Source: Hungatella effluvii (GTDB lineage: Bacteria; Bacillota; Clostridia; Lachnospirales; Lachnospiraceae). From it: a DNA stretch of 64,000 nucleotides. The stretch is taken from the NCBI RefSeq assembly GCF_003201875.1, contig NZ_QJKD01000017.1, positions 1 to 64,000 on the forward strand, given 5' to 3'. Each line of letters opens with the position of its first letter. Position 1 is the stretch's first letter. Below, one piece after another: positions 17,165-25,917 of this stretch. The notes below the pieces were generated by a model. It made no database searches. It saw nothing but the letters and a program-made list of their open reading frames with translations, and was not told where the DNA came from. Both the position numbers and the translations under genes were made by a program.

Positions 17165-18943
17165 CTATACTAATTCATTATATTTTCCGCGTTTTACGTA
17201 GTGGGTATGCAAAAGCTTATGGGCCAGATGGCCGCCGGGTTCTCCCAGGAACTCCTCATACAGCTTCATAAGATCCGGATTCTCGTGGGACTTGCGCAGA
17301 GGCTTGTGTTCGTCCTCGCTGTAGAGCGCCGCCGCACGTTTTTTCCGGAAATCGTCCTCCTTCGGACGCGGCTGGCCGCCGCCTGCGATGCAGCCGCCCG
17401 GACATCCCATGACCTCGATGAAATGGTACGGTGAGGTGCCTTCCGCCACCTCTCTCATCAGCATGGAGGCGCCTTCCAGTCCGCTGGTTACCGCCACCTT
17501 CACTTCCACGCCTTCCAGATGCTTATACTCCAAAAGCGTGTCTTCGATGACGAAGGACGCAGTCTTAATCTGTTCCAGACCCACGATCGGAGTCACGTGA
17601 AGCCCTTCAAAGGGCAGTTCCCGTCCCGTTACCAGTTCGTACACGGTACGCAGCGCGGCCTCCATAACACCGCCGGTTACGCCGAAGATATCGGCGGCAC
17701 CCGTGGAGAGTCCCAGCGGCGCGTCAAAGCTTCCTTCCGGCAGATTGACGAAATCGATGCCCGCCGACTTGATCATCCGTGCCAGTTCCCTGGTCGTCAG
17801 AACCGCATCCACATCCCGGTTTCCGTCTACTTCCATCTCGCCCCTCTGGATCTCATACTTCTTCGCCGTACACGGCATCACGGAGACGACGTATAAATCC
17901 CGGGGATCCATGGAAAGGCGGTCCGCATAGAACGATTTTACCACCGCTCCCATCATGGTATGCGGGCTCTTGCAGGTAGACAAATGGTCCAGCTCCTCCG
18001 GGAACTGGTGCTCGATGTGCTTGATCCAGCCCGGTGAACAGCTGGTAATCATCGGCAGAACCGCGTCCCCTCCGGTGAGTACATCCTGAAGCCGTTGCAG
18101 AAGCTCTGTTCCTTCCTCAATAATCGTTAAATCCGCGGAGAACAGCGTATCGAAAACGTCGTCAAAGCCCAGCTCGTGGAGGGCCGAAGCCATTTTCCCG
18201 GTAACCGGAGTTCCGCAGGGGAGGCCAAATTCTTCGCCGAGGGCCGCGCGGACAGCGGGCGCCACCTGAACGACCACACGCCTGCCCGGGTCGCCTAATG
18301 CCTTCCAGACCCGGCTTAAGCCATCCGTCTCCTGCAGCGCGCCGGTGGGACAGACCACCGTACACTGGCCGCACATGGCGCAGGCCGTGGAATTAAGCGG
18401 AAGCCCCATAGCCGGACTGATGACCGTGTCGAAGCCGCGGTTCTGCGCCTGTATGGCCCCCACGTGCTGTATCTCGTTGCACACGGTCACGCAGCGGCGG
18501 CACAGGATACATTTGCTGGTATCCCTGGTGATGGAAGGGGAAATGTCCACGCTGCATCCGGAGCGCTCGCCCTCCAGCCGGGTCTCCGTGATTCCCAGCT
18601 CATACCCCAGCTCCTGAAGTTCGCAGTTCTGGTTTCTGTTGCAGCTTAAGCAGTCCTTCGGATGGTCGGAAAGCAGCAGTTCATACAGGACCTTTCTGGC
18701 CGCGCGGACCTTCGGCGAATTCGTATGAACCACCATGCCGTCCCTCGCCCTGACGATGCAGGAGGCCTGGAGATTCTTCATCCCATCCACCTCCACGACA
18801 CAGATTCGGCAGGAACCGTATGTATGGACATCTTTTAAATGACAGAGGCTTGGGATTTTGATGCCGGCTTTGGCCGCTGCCTCCATGATGGTCGCTCCCT
18901 CTTCTATTTCTACTGTTTTTCCATTGATTGTCAGCTTTATCAT
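17165..18943 (-). CDS. hydA: [FeFe]-hydrogenase catalytic subunit (HydA / HndD type)
   Basis: 592 residues. Order: plant-type [2Fe-2S] domain (C34, C45, C48, C62), a His-Cys [4Fe-4S] motif (HPKDCLSCNRNQNC, 94-107), two [4Fe-4S] clusters (CILCRRCVTVC and CAMCGQCTVVC), then the H-cluster domain with L1 TSCSPGW (C302), L2 MPCTAKK (C358) and L3 EVMGCPGGCIAGGGQP (C514, C518), and a small C-terminal domain. It reversibly reduces protons in the cytoplasm. In L1, Ser303 replaces the Cys that relays protons in well-studied enzymes such as CpI. It follows hydB by 5 bp and forms with HydB and HydC a multimeric, probably electron-bifurcating, NAD(P)-linked hydrogenase. Confidence 0.93.
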   Translation of the reverse strand: MIKLTINGKTVEIEEGATIMEAAAKAGIKIPSLCHLKDVHTYGSCRICVVEVDGMKNLQASCIVRARDGMVVHTNSPKVRAARKVLYELLLSDHPKDCLSCNRNQNCELQELGYELGITETRLEGERSGCSVDISPSITRDTSKCILCRRCVTVCNEIQHVGAIQAQNRGFDTVISPAMGLPLNSTACAMCGQCTVVCPTGALQETDGLSRVWKALGDPGRRVVVQVAPAVRAALGEEFGLPCGTPVTGKMASALHELGFDDVFDTLFSADLTIIEEGTELLQRLQDVLTGGDAVLPMITSCSPGWIKHIEHQFPEELDHLSTCKSPHTMMGAVVKSFYADRLSMDPRDLYVVSVMPCTAKKYEIQRGEMEVDGNRDVDAVLTTRELARMIKSAGIDFVNLPEGSFDAPLGLSTGAADIFGVTGGVMEAALRTVYELVTGRELPFEGLHVTPIVGLEQIKTASFVIEDTLLEYKHLEGVEVKVAVTSGLEGASMLMREVAEGTSPYHFIEVMGCPGGCIAGGGQPRPKEDDFRKKRAAALYSEDEHKPLRKSHENPDLMKLYEEFLGEPGGHLAHKLLHTHYVKRGKYNELV

Positions 18944-18948
18944 CTCTC

Positions 18949-21900
18949 TTACCTCCTGTCACAGTGCAGGCACCGGAACGCCTCACCGATTGCGTCTAAT
19001 TTGTGGAAGCCGCACGCCACTTCCTTAAAGTTGTCGATCCTCTCATCCACAGGAAGCGTTCTGACCGGGAATCTCATATGCGGTTCGGTCACTTCCATGT
19101 CGGGGATCACCGGAATCTCCAGCCACTCGCCCATGTTCAGTTCTCCGCTGCCGCCTAAGTACTTGTCGATATTGACGGCTGCTTTCTTTCCGTCGGCGAT
19201 GGCGTTGACGGCGACATTGGCTCCCCACGGGCTCGTATCGCCTCCCGCAAACACGCCTTCCTCCGAAGTGCGGCTGGTGAACTGATGAACATCAATCCTG
19301 CCCTTTCCGTCGAAGTCCAGCTGGGTTGTCTGATGGAATTTGTGATCCACATCCTGGTTGATGGCCGTTATGATGCCGTCACACTCCAGCACAAACTCGG
19401 AGCCCTCGATATGTGCGCTTCTGCGCCGGCCATCCGGACCGTAATCCGTAAGCTGCCGTTTTACCAGCTCGATGCCGCAGACTGCGCCGTCTTTCTCTGT
19501 GATTCTCACAGGGGATGCCAGGGTGATAATGCGGATTCCCTCTTCTCTCGCTTCCTTAACCTCCTCGGCGCCGGCCGGCATTTCCCGCTCGGTTCTGCGG
19601 TAGACGACCGTTACCTCCTTCGAGCCGAGCCGGACCGCCGTACGCGCCACATCCATGGCTGTGCTTCCGCCGCCTATAACGACAAGGCGTTCGGGAACCG
19701 AAAGACTCTGTTTTAAACCGATTCGTTTTAAGAAAATAAGGCCGTTTTCCACTCCCGGCAAATCCTCACCCGGAATCCCTAAGGTTCTCGACTGCTGTGT
19801 TCCGATCGCCACGTAGACGGCGTCGCTCTGATTTTTCAATTCCTCAAAGGAGATTGCCTCCCCGATTCTCACGTTGCAGTGGATGTTCACGCCGCTCTGT
19901 TCGATGGCCTTCACCTCTTTTGCCAGCACCGCCTTCGGAAGGCGGTACTCCGGAATTCCCCAGTAAAGAACTCCGCCGGCAACGCTCTCCGCCTCGTATA
20001 CGTGAACCTCATGGCCTAAATTAGCAAGGTAATATGCACAGGTCAAACCGGATGGTCCGCCTCCCACGACAGAAATTCTTTTTCCCGTGGCCGGCTTCGC
20101 CTCCACCTTTGGAATCTCGTATCCATCCTGAAGCACATAGTCTCCGATGAAGCGCTTTAAGGAACAGATGGAGACGGCTTCGTCCACCTGGGCGCGGCGG
20201 CAGCGGTCCTCGCACGGATGCGTACAGATACGGCCACAGACGGACGGGAATGGATTATCCTGGCGGATCAGCCTGTATGCGTCCTCAAACCGTCCTGCGG
20301 AGAGCAGGCTGATATAGCCTGGTACAAACACGTTGGCCGGACAGGCGTTGCGGCACGGCGACGTCTGCAGCTCGGAACAGACTCCGGCGCGGCAGTGTTT
20401 TTCGTAAATATGTTCTTCGTATTCATTTCTGAAATAACGGAGTGTGGAAAGCACCGGATTCGGGGCGGTCTGGCCCAGGCCGCACATGGCTGTCTGCCTG
20501 ATGGTCTCCGCCAGCTCCTCCAGCAGTTCCAAATCGCCTTCCTCGCCCTTTCCTTCCGTAATCCGTTCCAGAATTTCCAGCATCCGCTTTGTGCCGTTCC
20601 GGCAGGGCAGACACTTTCCGCAGGACTCATCACGGATAAAGTCCATAAAGTATCTGGCGGTATCAACCATACACGTGTTTTCACTCATAACCACCAGGCC
20701 GCCGGATCCCATGATGGCTCCCAGCTTCGCCAGGGATTCATAATCCACTGCCGTGTTTAAATGTTCTCCGGTGAGACAGCCGCCGGAAGGACCGCCGGAC
20801 TGAATCGCCTTGAATTTCCGTCCTCCCGTGATGCCTCCGCCGATTTTATAGATAATGTCTCCCAGCCGTATTCCCATGGGGACCTCGATAATTCCCGCGT
20901 TGATAATGTCTCCCGCAAGGGCGAATACCTTGGTGCCTGCGCTCTTATCCGTACCGAACTGCCGGTACCATTCCGCGCCGTTCAAGATAATGGGCGCCGC
21001 GTTTGCCAGAGTCTCCACGTTGTCTATAATCGTTGGCTTATCGAATAAGCCACGTTCAAACGGGAACGGCGGTTTCTGCCTCGGCTCCCCGCGTTTTCCC
21101 TCTATGGACGCCAGAAGGGACGTCTCCTCCCCGCAGACAAACGCGCCCGCGCCGATCCGGATCTCCAGATCGAACTGAAATCCGCTTCCCAGAATATCGG
21201 TTCCCAGAAGTCCCCGGTCTCTCGCCTGCTCGATGGCGGCGGAAAGACGCTCCACTGCGATCGGGTATTCCGCCCTGACATAGACGTAACCCTTGTCTGC
21301 GCCGATGGCATAGGCGCCCAGCATCATGCCTTCGATAATACTGTGAGGATCGCCTTCCAGAATACTGCGGTCCATGAACGCGCCGGGATCACCTTCATCG
21401 GCGTTGCAGACCATATATTTCTGTCCGTCCTCGGACACGGCTTTCAAGCCCGATTCCCATTTGATTCCCGTCGGGAAACCGGCGCCGCCGCGGCCGCGGA
21501 GTCCGGAGGCCTTCATGATCTCCACCACCTCTTCTCTGCTTAAGCCGTCCAGTGCTTTCGCAGCAGCCGCGTAGCCATCCCTTGCAATGTAAGCTTCCAT
21601 GGAAGCAAACTCCATGCGCCCGCAGTTGCGCAGCGCGATGCGTACCTGCTCTTTAAAGAAATTGATGTCATTAAGCTTCGGAATGCAGCGTTCCTCCTCC
21701 GCATCGTAAAACGTATACTCTTCACAGACTTCCCCGCCGATCAGATGGCGCTCCACGAGATCCGCCACCTTCTGCGGATTCATGGCCGTGTAGAAAATTC
21801 CGTCCGGCTCCACTAAGAGAACGGGCCCCGCCGCACACGTTCCCATACAGCCTGTCACCAGAATCTCCACCTCCGACTCCAGCTGATGCTCTGCGAGAGA

Positions 21901-22053
21901 CATTTTGAGCGCCTCCTGTACCTCTCCGCAGTGAGAGGAGATACAGCCAGCACCTCCGCAGACCAGAATCCGGCGTTTAAAGGCTTTTCTTTTTTCTATG
22001 TAATCCTTTTTGATTTCTGCAAGCATGGCAGAATTTGTTATTTTATTTTCCAT
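18949..22053 (-). CDS. hydB: NuoF/HydB-type flavoprotein fused to a GltD/NfnB-like FAD module
   Basis: 1034 residues. Order: thioredoxin-like [2Fe-2S] domain (CGGAGCISSHC and CMGTC, about 30-110); NuoF FMN/NADH domain (GRGGAGFPTGIKW; GAGAFVCGEETSLLASIEG); [4Fe-4S] motif ESCGKCLPC; then, instead of the usual C-terminal 2[4Fe-4S] ferredoxin domain, a complete glutamate-synthase-small-subunit-like module from about 580, with Cys-rich CRNACPANVFVPGY and CGRICTHPCEDRC, FAD site GGGPSGL, NADPH-type site VIGGGSTAMDVARTA with a following RR, and GGDTSPWG. The last residues carry CLHC. It should exchange electrons among NAD(H), a second pyridine nucleotide and HydA. AGGAGG precedes the ATG. The fusion is the notable feature. 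Confidence 0.9.
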   Translation of the reverse strand: MENKITNSAMLAEIKKDYIEKRKAFKRRILVCGGAGCISSHCGEVQEALKMSLAEHQLESEVEILVTGCMGTCAAGPVLLVEPDGIFYTAMNPQKVADLVERHLIGGEVCEEYTFYDAEEERCIPKLNDINFFKEQVRIALRNCGRMEFASMEAYIARDGYAAAAKALDGLSREEVVEIMKASGLRGRGGAGFPTGIKWESGLKAVSEDGQKYMVCNADEGDPGAFMDRSILEGDPHSIIEGMMLGAYAIGADKGYVYVRAEYPIAVERLSAAIEQARDRGLLGTDILGSGFQFDLEIRIGAGAFVCGEETSLLASIEGKRGEPRQKPPFPFERGLFDKPTIIDNVETLANAAPIILNGAEWYRQFGTDKSAGTKVFALAGDIINAGIIEVPMGIRLGDIIYKIGGGITGGRKFKAIQSGGPSGGCLTGEHLNTAVDYESLAKLGAIMGSGGLVVMSENTCMVDTARYFMDFIRDESCGKCLPCRNGTKRMLEILERITEGKGEEGDLELLEELAETIRQTAMCGLGQTAPNPVLSTLRYFRNEYEEHIYEKHCRAGVCSELQTSPCRNACPANVFVPGYISLLSAGRFEDAYRLIRQDNPFPSVCGRICTHPCEDRCRRAQVDEAVSICSLKRFIGDYVLQDGYEIPKVEAKPATGKRISVVGGGPSGLTCAYYLANLGHEVHVYEAESVAGGVLYWGIPEYRLPKAVLAKEVKAIEQSGVNIHCNVRIGEAISFEELKNQSDAVYVAIGTQQSRTLGIPGEDLPGVENGLIFLKRIGLKQSLSVPERLVVIGGGSTAMDVARTAVRLGSKEVTVVYRRTEREMPAGAEEVKEAREEGIRIITLASPVRITEKDGAVCGIELVKRQLTDYGPDGRRRSAHIEGSEFVLECDGIITAINQDVDHKFHQTTQLDFDGKGRIDVHQFTSRTSEEGVFAGGDTSPWGANVAVNAIADGKKAAVNIDKYLGGSGELNMGEWLEIPVIPDMEVTEPHMRFPVRTLPVDERIDNFKEVACGFHKLDAIGEAFRCLHCDRR

Positions 22054-22070
22054 TCCGTTATTCCTCCTAG

Positions 22071-22601
22071 TTATGAGCGCTCAGCGTGCCCGTCATAATA
22101 TCTTGCAAGAATCTGCTCCAGCTTATCCGGATTCACCTGTTTGTAAACCTGGCCGTCAATGGACATCGCCGGGGCCAGACCGCAGGCGCCGATGCAGCGC
22201 GCCACCTCCAGCGTAAACTTCCGGTCCTCCGTCGTATCGCCGATCTTCACATCTAAAAGCTCCTGAAGCCGTTCCGATATCTTCTTTCCACCCCGCACAT
22301 AGCACGCCGTTCCGAGACAGACGCGGATCGTGTGCTCTCCTCTCGGCTGCGTGGAAAAGAAGGAATAAAAGGAAACCACCCCGGATACCTCGGACAGCGG
22401 AATATCCAGCGCGTCCGCAACCGTCTTTTGTACCTCCAGGGGCAGATATCCATAGATTCCCTGCGCCATGTGAAGCACAGATATCAGAGACCCCTCCTTT
22501 CCCCTGTACTCCGAAGCCAGCTCCCCAATCCGTCCGAGTAAAGTCTCCGGACTGCTGTCACACCCTTCGCAGCAGCAATGTTCCGTGTTTTCTTTCATCA
22601 T
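22071..22601 (-). CDS. hydC: NuoE/HydC-type [2Fe-2S] subunit
   Basis: About 176 residues: helical N-terminus and thioredoxin-like [2Fe-2S] fold with ligands in CLGTACYVRGG and CIGACGLAPA, as in NuoE. It passes electrons to the NuoF-like subunit. An extra Cys cluster (HCCCEGC) lies near the N-terminus. The ATG at 22601 has AGGAGG 8 nt upstream, so the longer frame (to 22640) is not used. First gene of the hydCBA operon, 17 bp ahead of hydB. Confidence 0.92.
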   Translation of the reverse strand: MMKENTEHCCCEGCDSSPETLLGRIGELASEYRGKEGSLISVLHMAQGIYGYLPLEVQKTVADALDIPLSEVSGVVSFYSFFSTQPRGEHTIRVCLGTACYVRGGKKISERLQELLDVKIGDTTEDRKFTLEVARCIGACGLAPAMSIDGQVYKQVNPDKLEQILARYYDGHAERS

Positions 22602-22667
22602 GATTCCTACCTCCTCATTATATTGTGAAAAATTATACAAAGTTAAAGAGAGAGCAGCCTCATCAGC

Positions 22668-22830
22668 TGCTCTCTCTCATCCACCATGTATTATTGAAAC
22701 ACCAAAACCTCTTATGCTCAAAACAGTATCCCGACATCGTCAATCCTCACTATTCTGAAATCTAAAAAATTTTTAGGTAATCTAATTTTTTTATAGTTTC
22801 ATACTATCATGCAGTGACAACTCCTGTCAA
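22668..22830 (-). promoter_or_regulatory. Promoter and leader hairpin of the hydrogenase operon
   Basis: On the minus strand TTGACA (22825-22830) and TAGTAT (22801-22806) are spaced by 18 bp, giving a leader of about 190 nt. Within it GAGAGAGCAGC (22668-22678) pairs perfectly with GCTGCTCTCTC (22686-22696). No clear Rex site was seen. The rest of the gap up to the plus-strand gene at 23036 shows no gene. Confidence 0.55.
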
Positions 22831-23035
22831 GCCATTGTTTTTTTTTTGACACAATCTGCGCTGCCACTATCACAGTTCACTCTCCTGCGCACCAGGTATT
22901 TTATGAATTTACAGGCATGATGAGATTGAATATTTGCGGGAAATATCTTACAATCATTCTATCAGGCTTCATGGCCGCCGCACTTTATGAAAGTTCTGGT
23001 GCGGTCTGAAGCATTTTAAAGGAGGAATCTCATCC

Positions 23036-23449
23036 ATGTGGTTTTTGTTTGCTCTCCTCTCATCGGTTTTTGCCGCTCTGACATCCATACTCGCCAAAGT
23101 GGGGATCGAAGGCGTCAATTCCAACCTGGCTACCGCAGTCAGGACCGTCGTGGTCGTGATTATGGCGTGGGTCGTCGTATTCATGACCAACACCCAGAGC
23201 GGTCTTCCCGATATCGGCAGGAAAAGCTGGATTTTCCTGATTCTTTCCGGCCTTGCTACCGGCGCCTCCTGGATCTGTTATTACAAGGCGCTGCAGATGG
23301 GGGAAGCCTCCAAGGTGGTTCCCGTAGACAAATTCAGCATCGTGCTCACCGTCATCCTGGCTTTTCTCTTCCTGCATGAGCAGATCACCATCAAAAAACT
23401 GGTGGGAATCCTGCTTATCACGGCCGGAACCTTTTTCATGATCCTTTAG
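23036..23449 (+). CDS. Single-domain EamA/DMT family membrane protein
   Basis: 137 residues with about five hydrophobic helices and a single EamA repeat (MWFLFALLSSVFAALTSILAKVGIEG; WICYYKALQMGEASKVVPVDK; FLHEQITIKKLVGILLITAG). Full DMT exporters have two repeats in one chain; half-size members work as dimers. Strong AAAGGAGG upstream of the ATG. Substrate unknown. Confidence 0.85.
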   Translation: MWFLFALLSSVFAALTSILAKVGIEGVNSNLATAVRTVVVVIMAWVVVFMTNTQSGLPDIGRKSWIFLILSGLATGASWICYYKALQMGEASKVVPVDKFSIVLTVILAFLFLHEQITIKKLVGILLITAGTFFMIL

Positions 23450-23454
23450 GAGGC

Positions 23455-23506
23455 AAAAACACCGCATGGCAAGAAGCTTACGCGCTTCCCGCCATGCGGT
23501 GTTTTT
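23455..23506. terminator. Bidirectional terminator
   Basis: AAAAACACCGCATGGC (23455-23470) pairs perfectly with GCCATGCGGTGTTTTT (23491-23506). T-runs on both strands let it end the EamA gene and the convergent DUF1540 gene. Confidence 0.92.
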
Positions 23507-23514
23507 ATTTTCTA

Positions 23515-23829
23515 TTATCTTTCCCTGAATGATGCACATTCCGTGTGGCTGGCCTCACTCGCACCGTCTCCGGCGATACCGATATGATCCGCGGAACAGT
23601 GGCGGCCTTCGTTATATACACATTTTACCGCTTCACAGTCCACTTCCAGCCTGTTTTCAGGTGTCTTGAACAGGTTATGGTAAGCACCGTCCTTATTCTC
23701 GTCAAAGCTGCCGCAGCACGTATCACACGTGTCTTTTGCCTGCTCGCCCTCTACGATGATCGCAGCCTTACAGCAGCAGTTTTCCGCATTGTGAAGGCAG
23801 TTTGTCACGTTACAGTCCAATCTCGTCAT
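23515..23829 (-). CDS. Protein with two DUF1540 cysteine-rich domains
   Basis: 104 residues in two similar halves: LDCNVTNCLHNAENCCCKAA...CDTCCGSF and VDCEAVKCVYNEGRHCSADHIGIAG...ECASF. Each half carries four or more Cys in the DUF1540 pattern, probably a small metal site. Function unknown; common in Clostridia. Confidence 0.85.
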   Translation of the reverse strand: MTRLDCNVTNCLHNAENCCCKAAIIVEGEQAKDTCDTCCGSFDENKDGAYHNLFKTPENRLEVDCEAVKCVYNEGRHCSADHIGIAGDGASEASHTECASFRER

Positions 23830-23902
23830 GGAATATCCCTCCTTGAGAATTCTTAAATTCTATCGCTTCTGCAGGAGTTATTATGCGCAGGCGGAACAGG
23901 AA

Positions 23903-25855
23903 CTATTCGACATTAATTGTTTTAATTTCCTTTGTACGGATTTCACAGCTGATGGCGTCGATGAAATCGGAAAGGGACTTCTGCCCTTCGTCTCCGTTAA
24001 AACGGCTGCGGACAGATACAAGGCCGTCCTCCTCTTCCTTCTGTCCCACGACCAGCATGTATGGAAGCTTGGCCAGACGCGCCTCTCTGATCTTGTATCC
24101 GATCTTCTCCGCGCGCTCATCCACAGTCGCCAGAATACCGTTAGCCTTAAGCTCTGCTTCCACCTTTTCCGCGTAATCATGATACTTTTCGGATATCGGG
24201 AGCACTCTCACCTGTTCCGGACACAGCCATGTCGGGAACGCGCCTTCGTACTTCTCGATCAGCCAGGCCAAAGTTCTCTCATAGCAGCCCATGGAGGTGC
24301 GGTGGATAATATACGGACGCTTCTTGGTGCCGTCCTTATCCACGAAGCTCATGTCGAACCGGTCGGCTAAGAACATATCCAGCTGAATGGTGATCATGGT
24401 GTCTTCCTTGCCGTATACATTTTTCGCCTGGATATCCAGCTTCGGGCCGTAGAAGGCAGCCTCGCCCACTTCTTCCGTGTACTCGATGCCGATGTCGTCG
24501 AGAATCTTTCTCATGGCAGCCTCAACTTCATCCCACATCTCAGCATTTCCCAGATAATGGTCGGCATTCTCCGGATCCCATTTGGACATACGGTAGGTCA
24601 CGTCTTCTTCCAGTCCCAGCGTCGTCAGGCAGTATTTTGCCAGGTCCACACAGCCTTTAAACTCCTCTTCCAGCTGGTCCGGTCTCACCACGAGATGGCC
24701 CTCGGAAATGGTAAACTGGCGCACACGGGTCAGTCCGTGCATCTCACCGGAATCCTCGTTGCGGAAAAGTGTGGAGGTCTCGCCGTATCTGCATGGCAGG
24801 TCGCGGTAGGACTTGGGACTCTGTTTGTATACGTAATACTGGAATGGACAGGTCATGGGGCGCAGTGCGAATACTTCGTCGTCCTTCTCCTCGTCACCAA
24901 GCACGAACATTCCTTCTTTGTAGTGATCCCAGTGATCGGAAATCACATATAAATCCTTTTTCGCCATCAGAGGAGTCTTCGTCCTCATATAGCCGCGTTT
25001 CTCTTCCTCGTCCTCGATCCATCTCTGAAGCGTCTGGATGATCTTTGCGCCCTTCGGCATCAGTAACGGAAGGCCCTGTCCGATTACATCCACGGTAGCG
25101 AACAGCTCCAGCTCACGTCCCAGCTTGTTGTGATCGCGGTTCTTGATATTGGCTAAGTACTCCAGATATTCGTTCAGCTCTTCCTTCTTCGCAAAGGCCG
25201 TTCCGTAGACACGGGTCAGCATGGCGTTCTTCTCACTGCCCCTCCAGTAGGCTCCTGAGGAAGAGGTCAGCTTAAAGGCCTTGATCGGCTTCGTGCTCAT
25301 CAGATGAGGTCCTGCGCATAAATCCGTAAAGTCCCCCTGGCGGTAGAAGGAGATCTCCGCGTCTTCCGGTAAATCCCGGATCAGCTCCACTTTATACGGC
25401 TCCCCTTTTTCCTCCATAAATTTGATGGCTTCCTCGCGCGGAAGCGTAAAACGCTCCAGCTTTTCGCCGGCCTTGATGATCTTCTTCATCTCGGCTTCAA
25501 TCTTATCTAAATCATCCCTTGAAAAGGAAGGAGTCTCAAAATCATAGTAAAAACCGTTCTCGATGGACGGTCCGATGGCCAGCTTCGCCTCCGGATAGAG
25601 GTGCTTCACCGCCTGTGCCAGCACATGGCTCGTCGTGTGACGGTAGGCCGCCAGTCCGGCCGGATCATGAACGGTCAGGATACTTAAGCTGCAGTCCTGC
25701 TCTACCGTAGTTCTCAAATCCACTACCTTGCCGTCTACCTCGCCTGCGCAGGCATTTCTCGCAAGGCCTTCGCTGATATCCGCCGCAATCTCATAAACGG
25801 ACATCGCCTGTTCGTATTCTTTTACTGAACCGTCTTTTAATGTTATCTTCATCAT
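23903..25855 (-). CDS. thrS: Threonyl-tRNA synthetase
   Basis: 650 residues, full length. It has a TGS domain (1-60), an editing domain (about 60-240, with HTTSHVLAQAVKHLYPEAK), a class II catalytic core with zinc-ligand MTCPFQYYVY region and motif 2 RYGETSTLFRNEDSGEMHGLTRVRQF, motif 3 with PYIIHRTSMGCYERTLAWLIEKYEGAFPTWL, and an anticodon-binding domain (VRVLPISEKYHDYAEKV). AAAGGAG lies upstream of ATG ATG. The leader is only about 60 bp from the upstream transporter, too short for a T-box, so the usual Firmicute control of thrS is missing here or acts from farther upstream. Confidence 0.98.
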   Translation of the reverse strand: MMKITLKDGSVKEYEQAMSVYEIAADISEGLARNACAGEVDGKVVDLRTTVEQDCSLSILTVHDPAGLAAYRHTTSHVLAQAVKHLYPEAKLAIGPSIENGFYYDFETPSFSRDDLDKIEAEMKKIIKAGEKLERFTLPREEAIKFMEEKGEPYKVELIRDLPEDAEISFYRQGDFTDLCAGPHLMSTKPIKAFKLTSSSGAYWRGSEKNAMLTRVYGTAFAKKEELNEYLEYLANIKNRDHNKLGRELELFATVDVIGQGLPLLMPKGAKIIQTLQRWIEDEEEKRGYMRTKTPLMAKKDLYVISDHWDHYKEGMFVLGDEEKDDEVFALRPMTCPFQYYVYKQSPKSYRDLPCRYGETSTLFRNEDSGEMHGLTRVRQFTISEGHLVVRPDQLEEEFKGCVDLAKYCLTTLGLEEDVTYRMSKWDPENADHYLGNAEMWDEVEAAMRKILDDIGIEYTEEVGEAAFYGPKLDIQAKNVYGKEDTMITIQLDMFLADRFDMSFVDKDGTKKRPYIIHRTSMGCYERTLAWLIEKYEGAFPTWLCPEQVRVLPISEKYHDYAEKVEAELKANGILATVDERAEKIGYKIREARLAKLPYMLVVGQKEEEDGLVSVRSRFNGDEGQKSLSDFIDAISCEIRTKEIKTINVE

Positions 25856-25917
25856 TAAGTTTCTCCTTTTCTATCATCTTTCCCCTTTGTCAGAGGCAAA
25901 ATACGTTTTATACTTCA

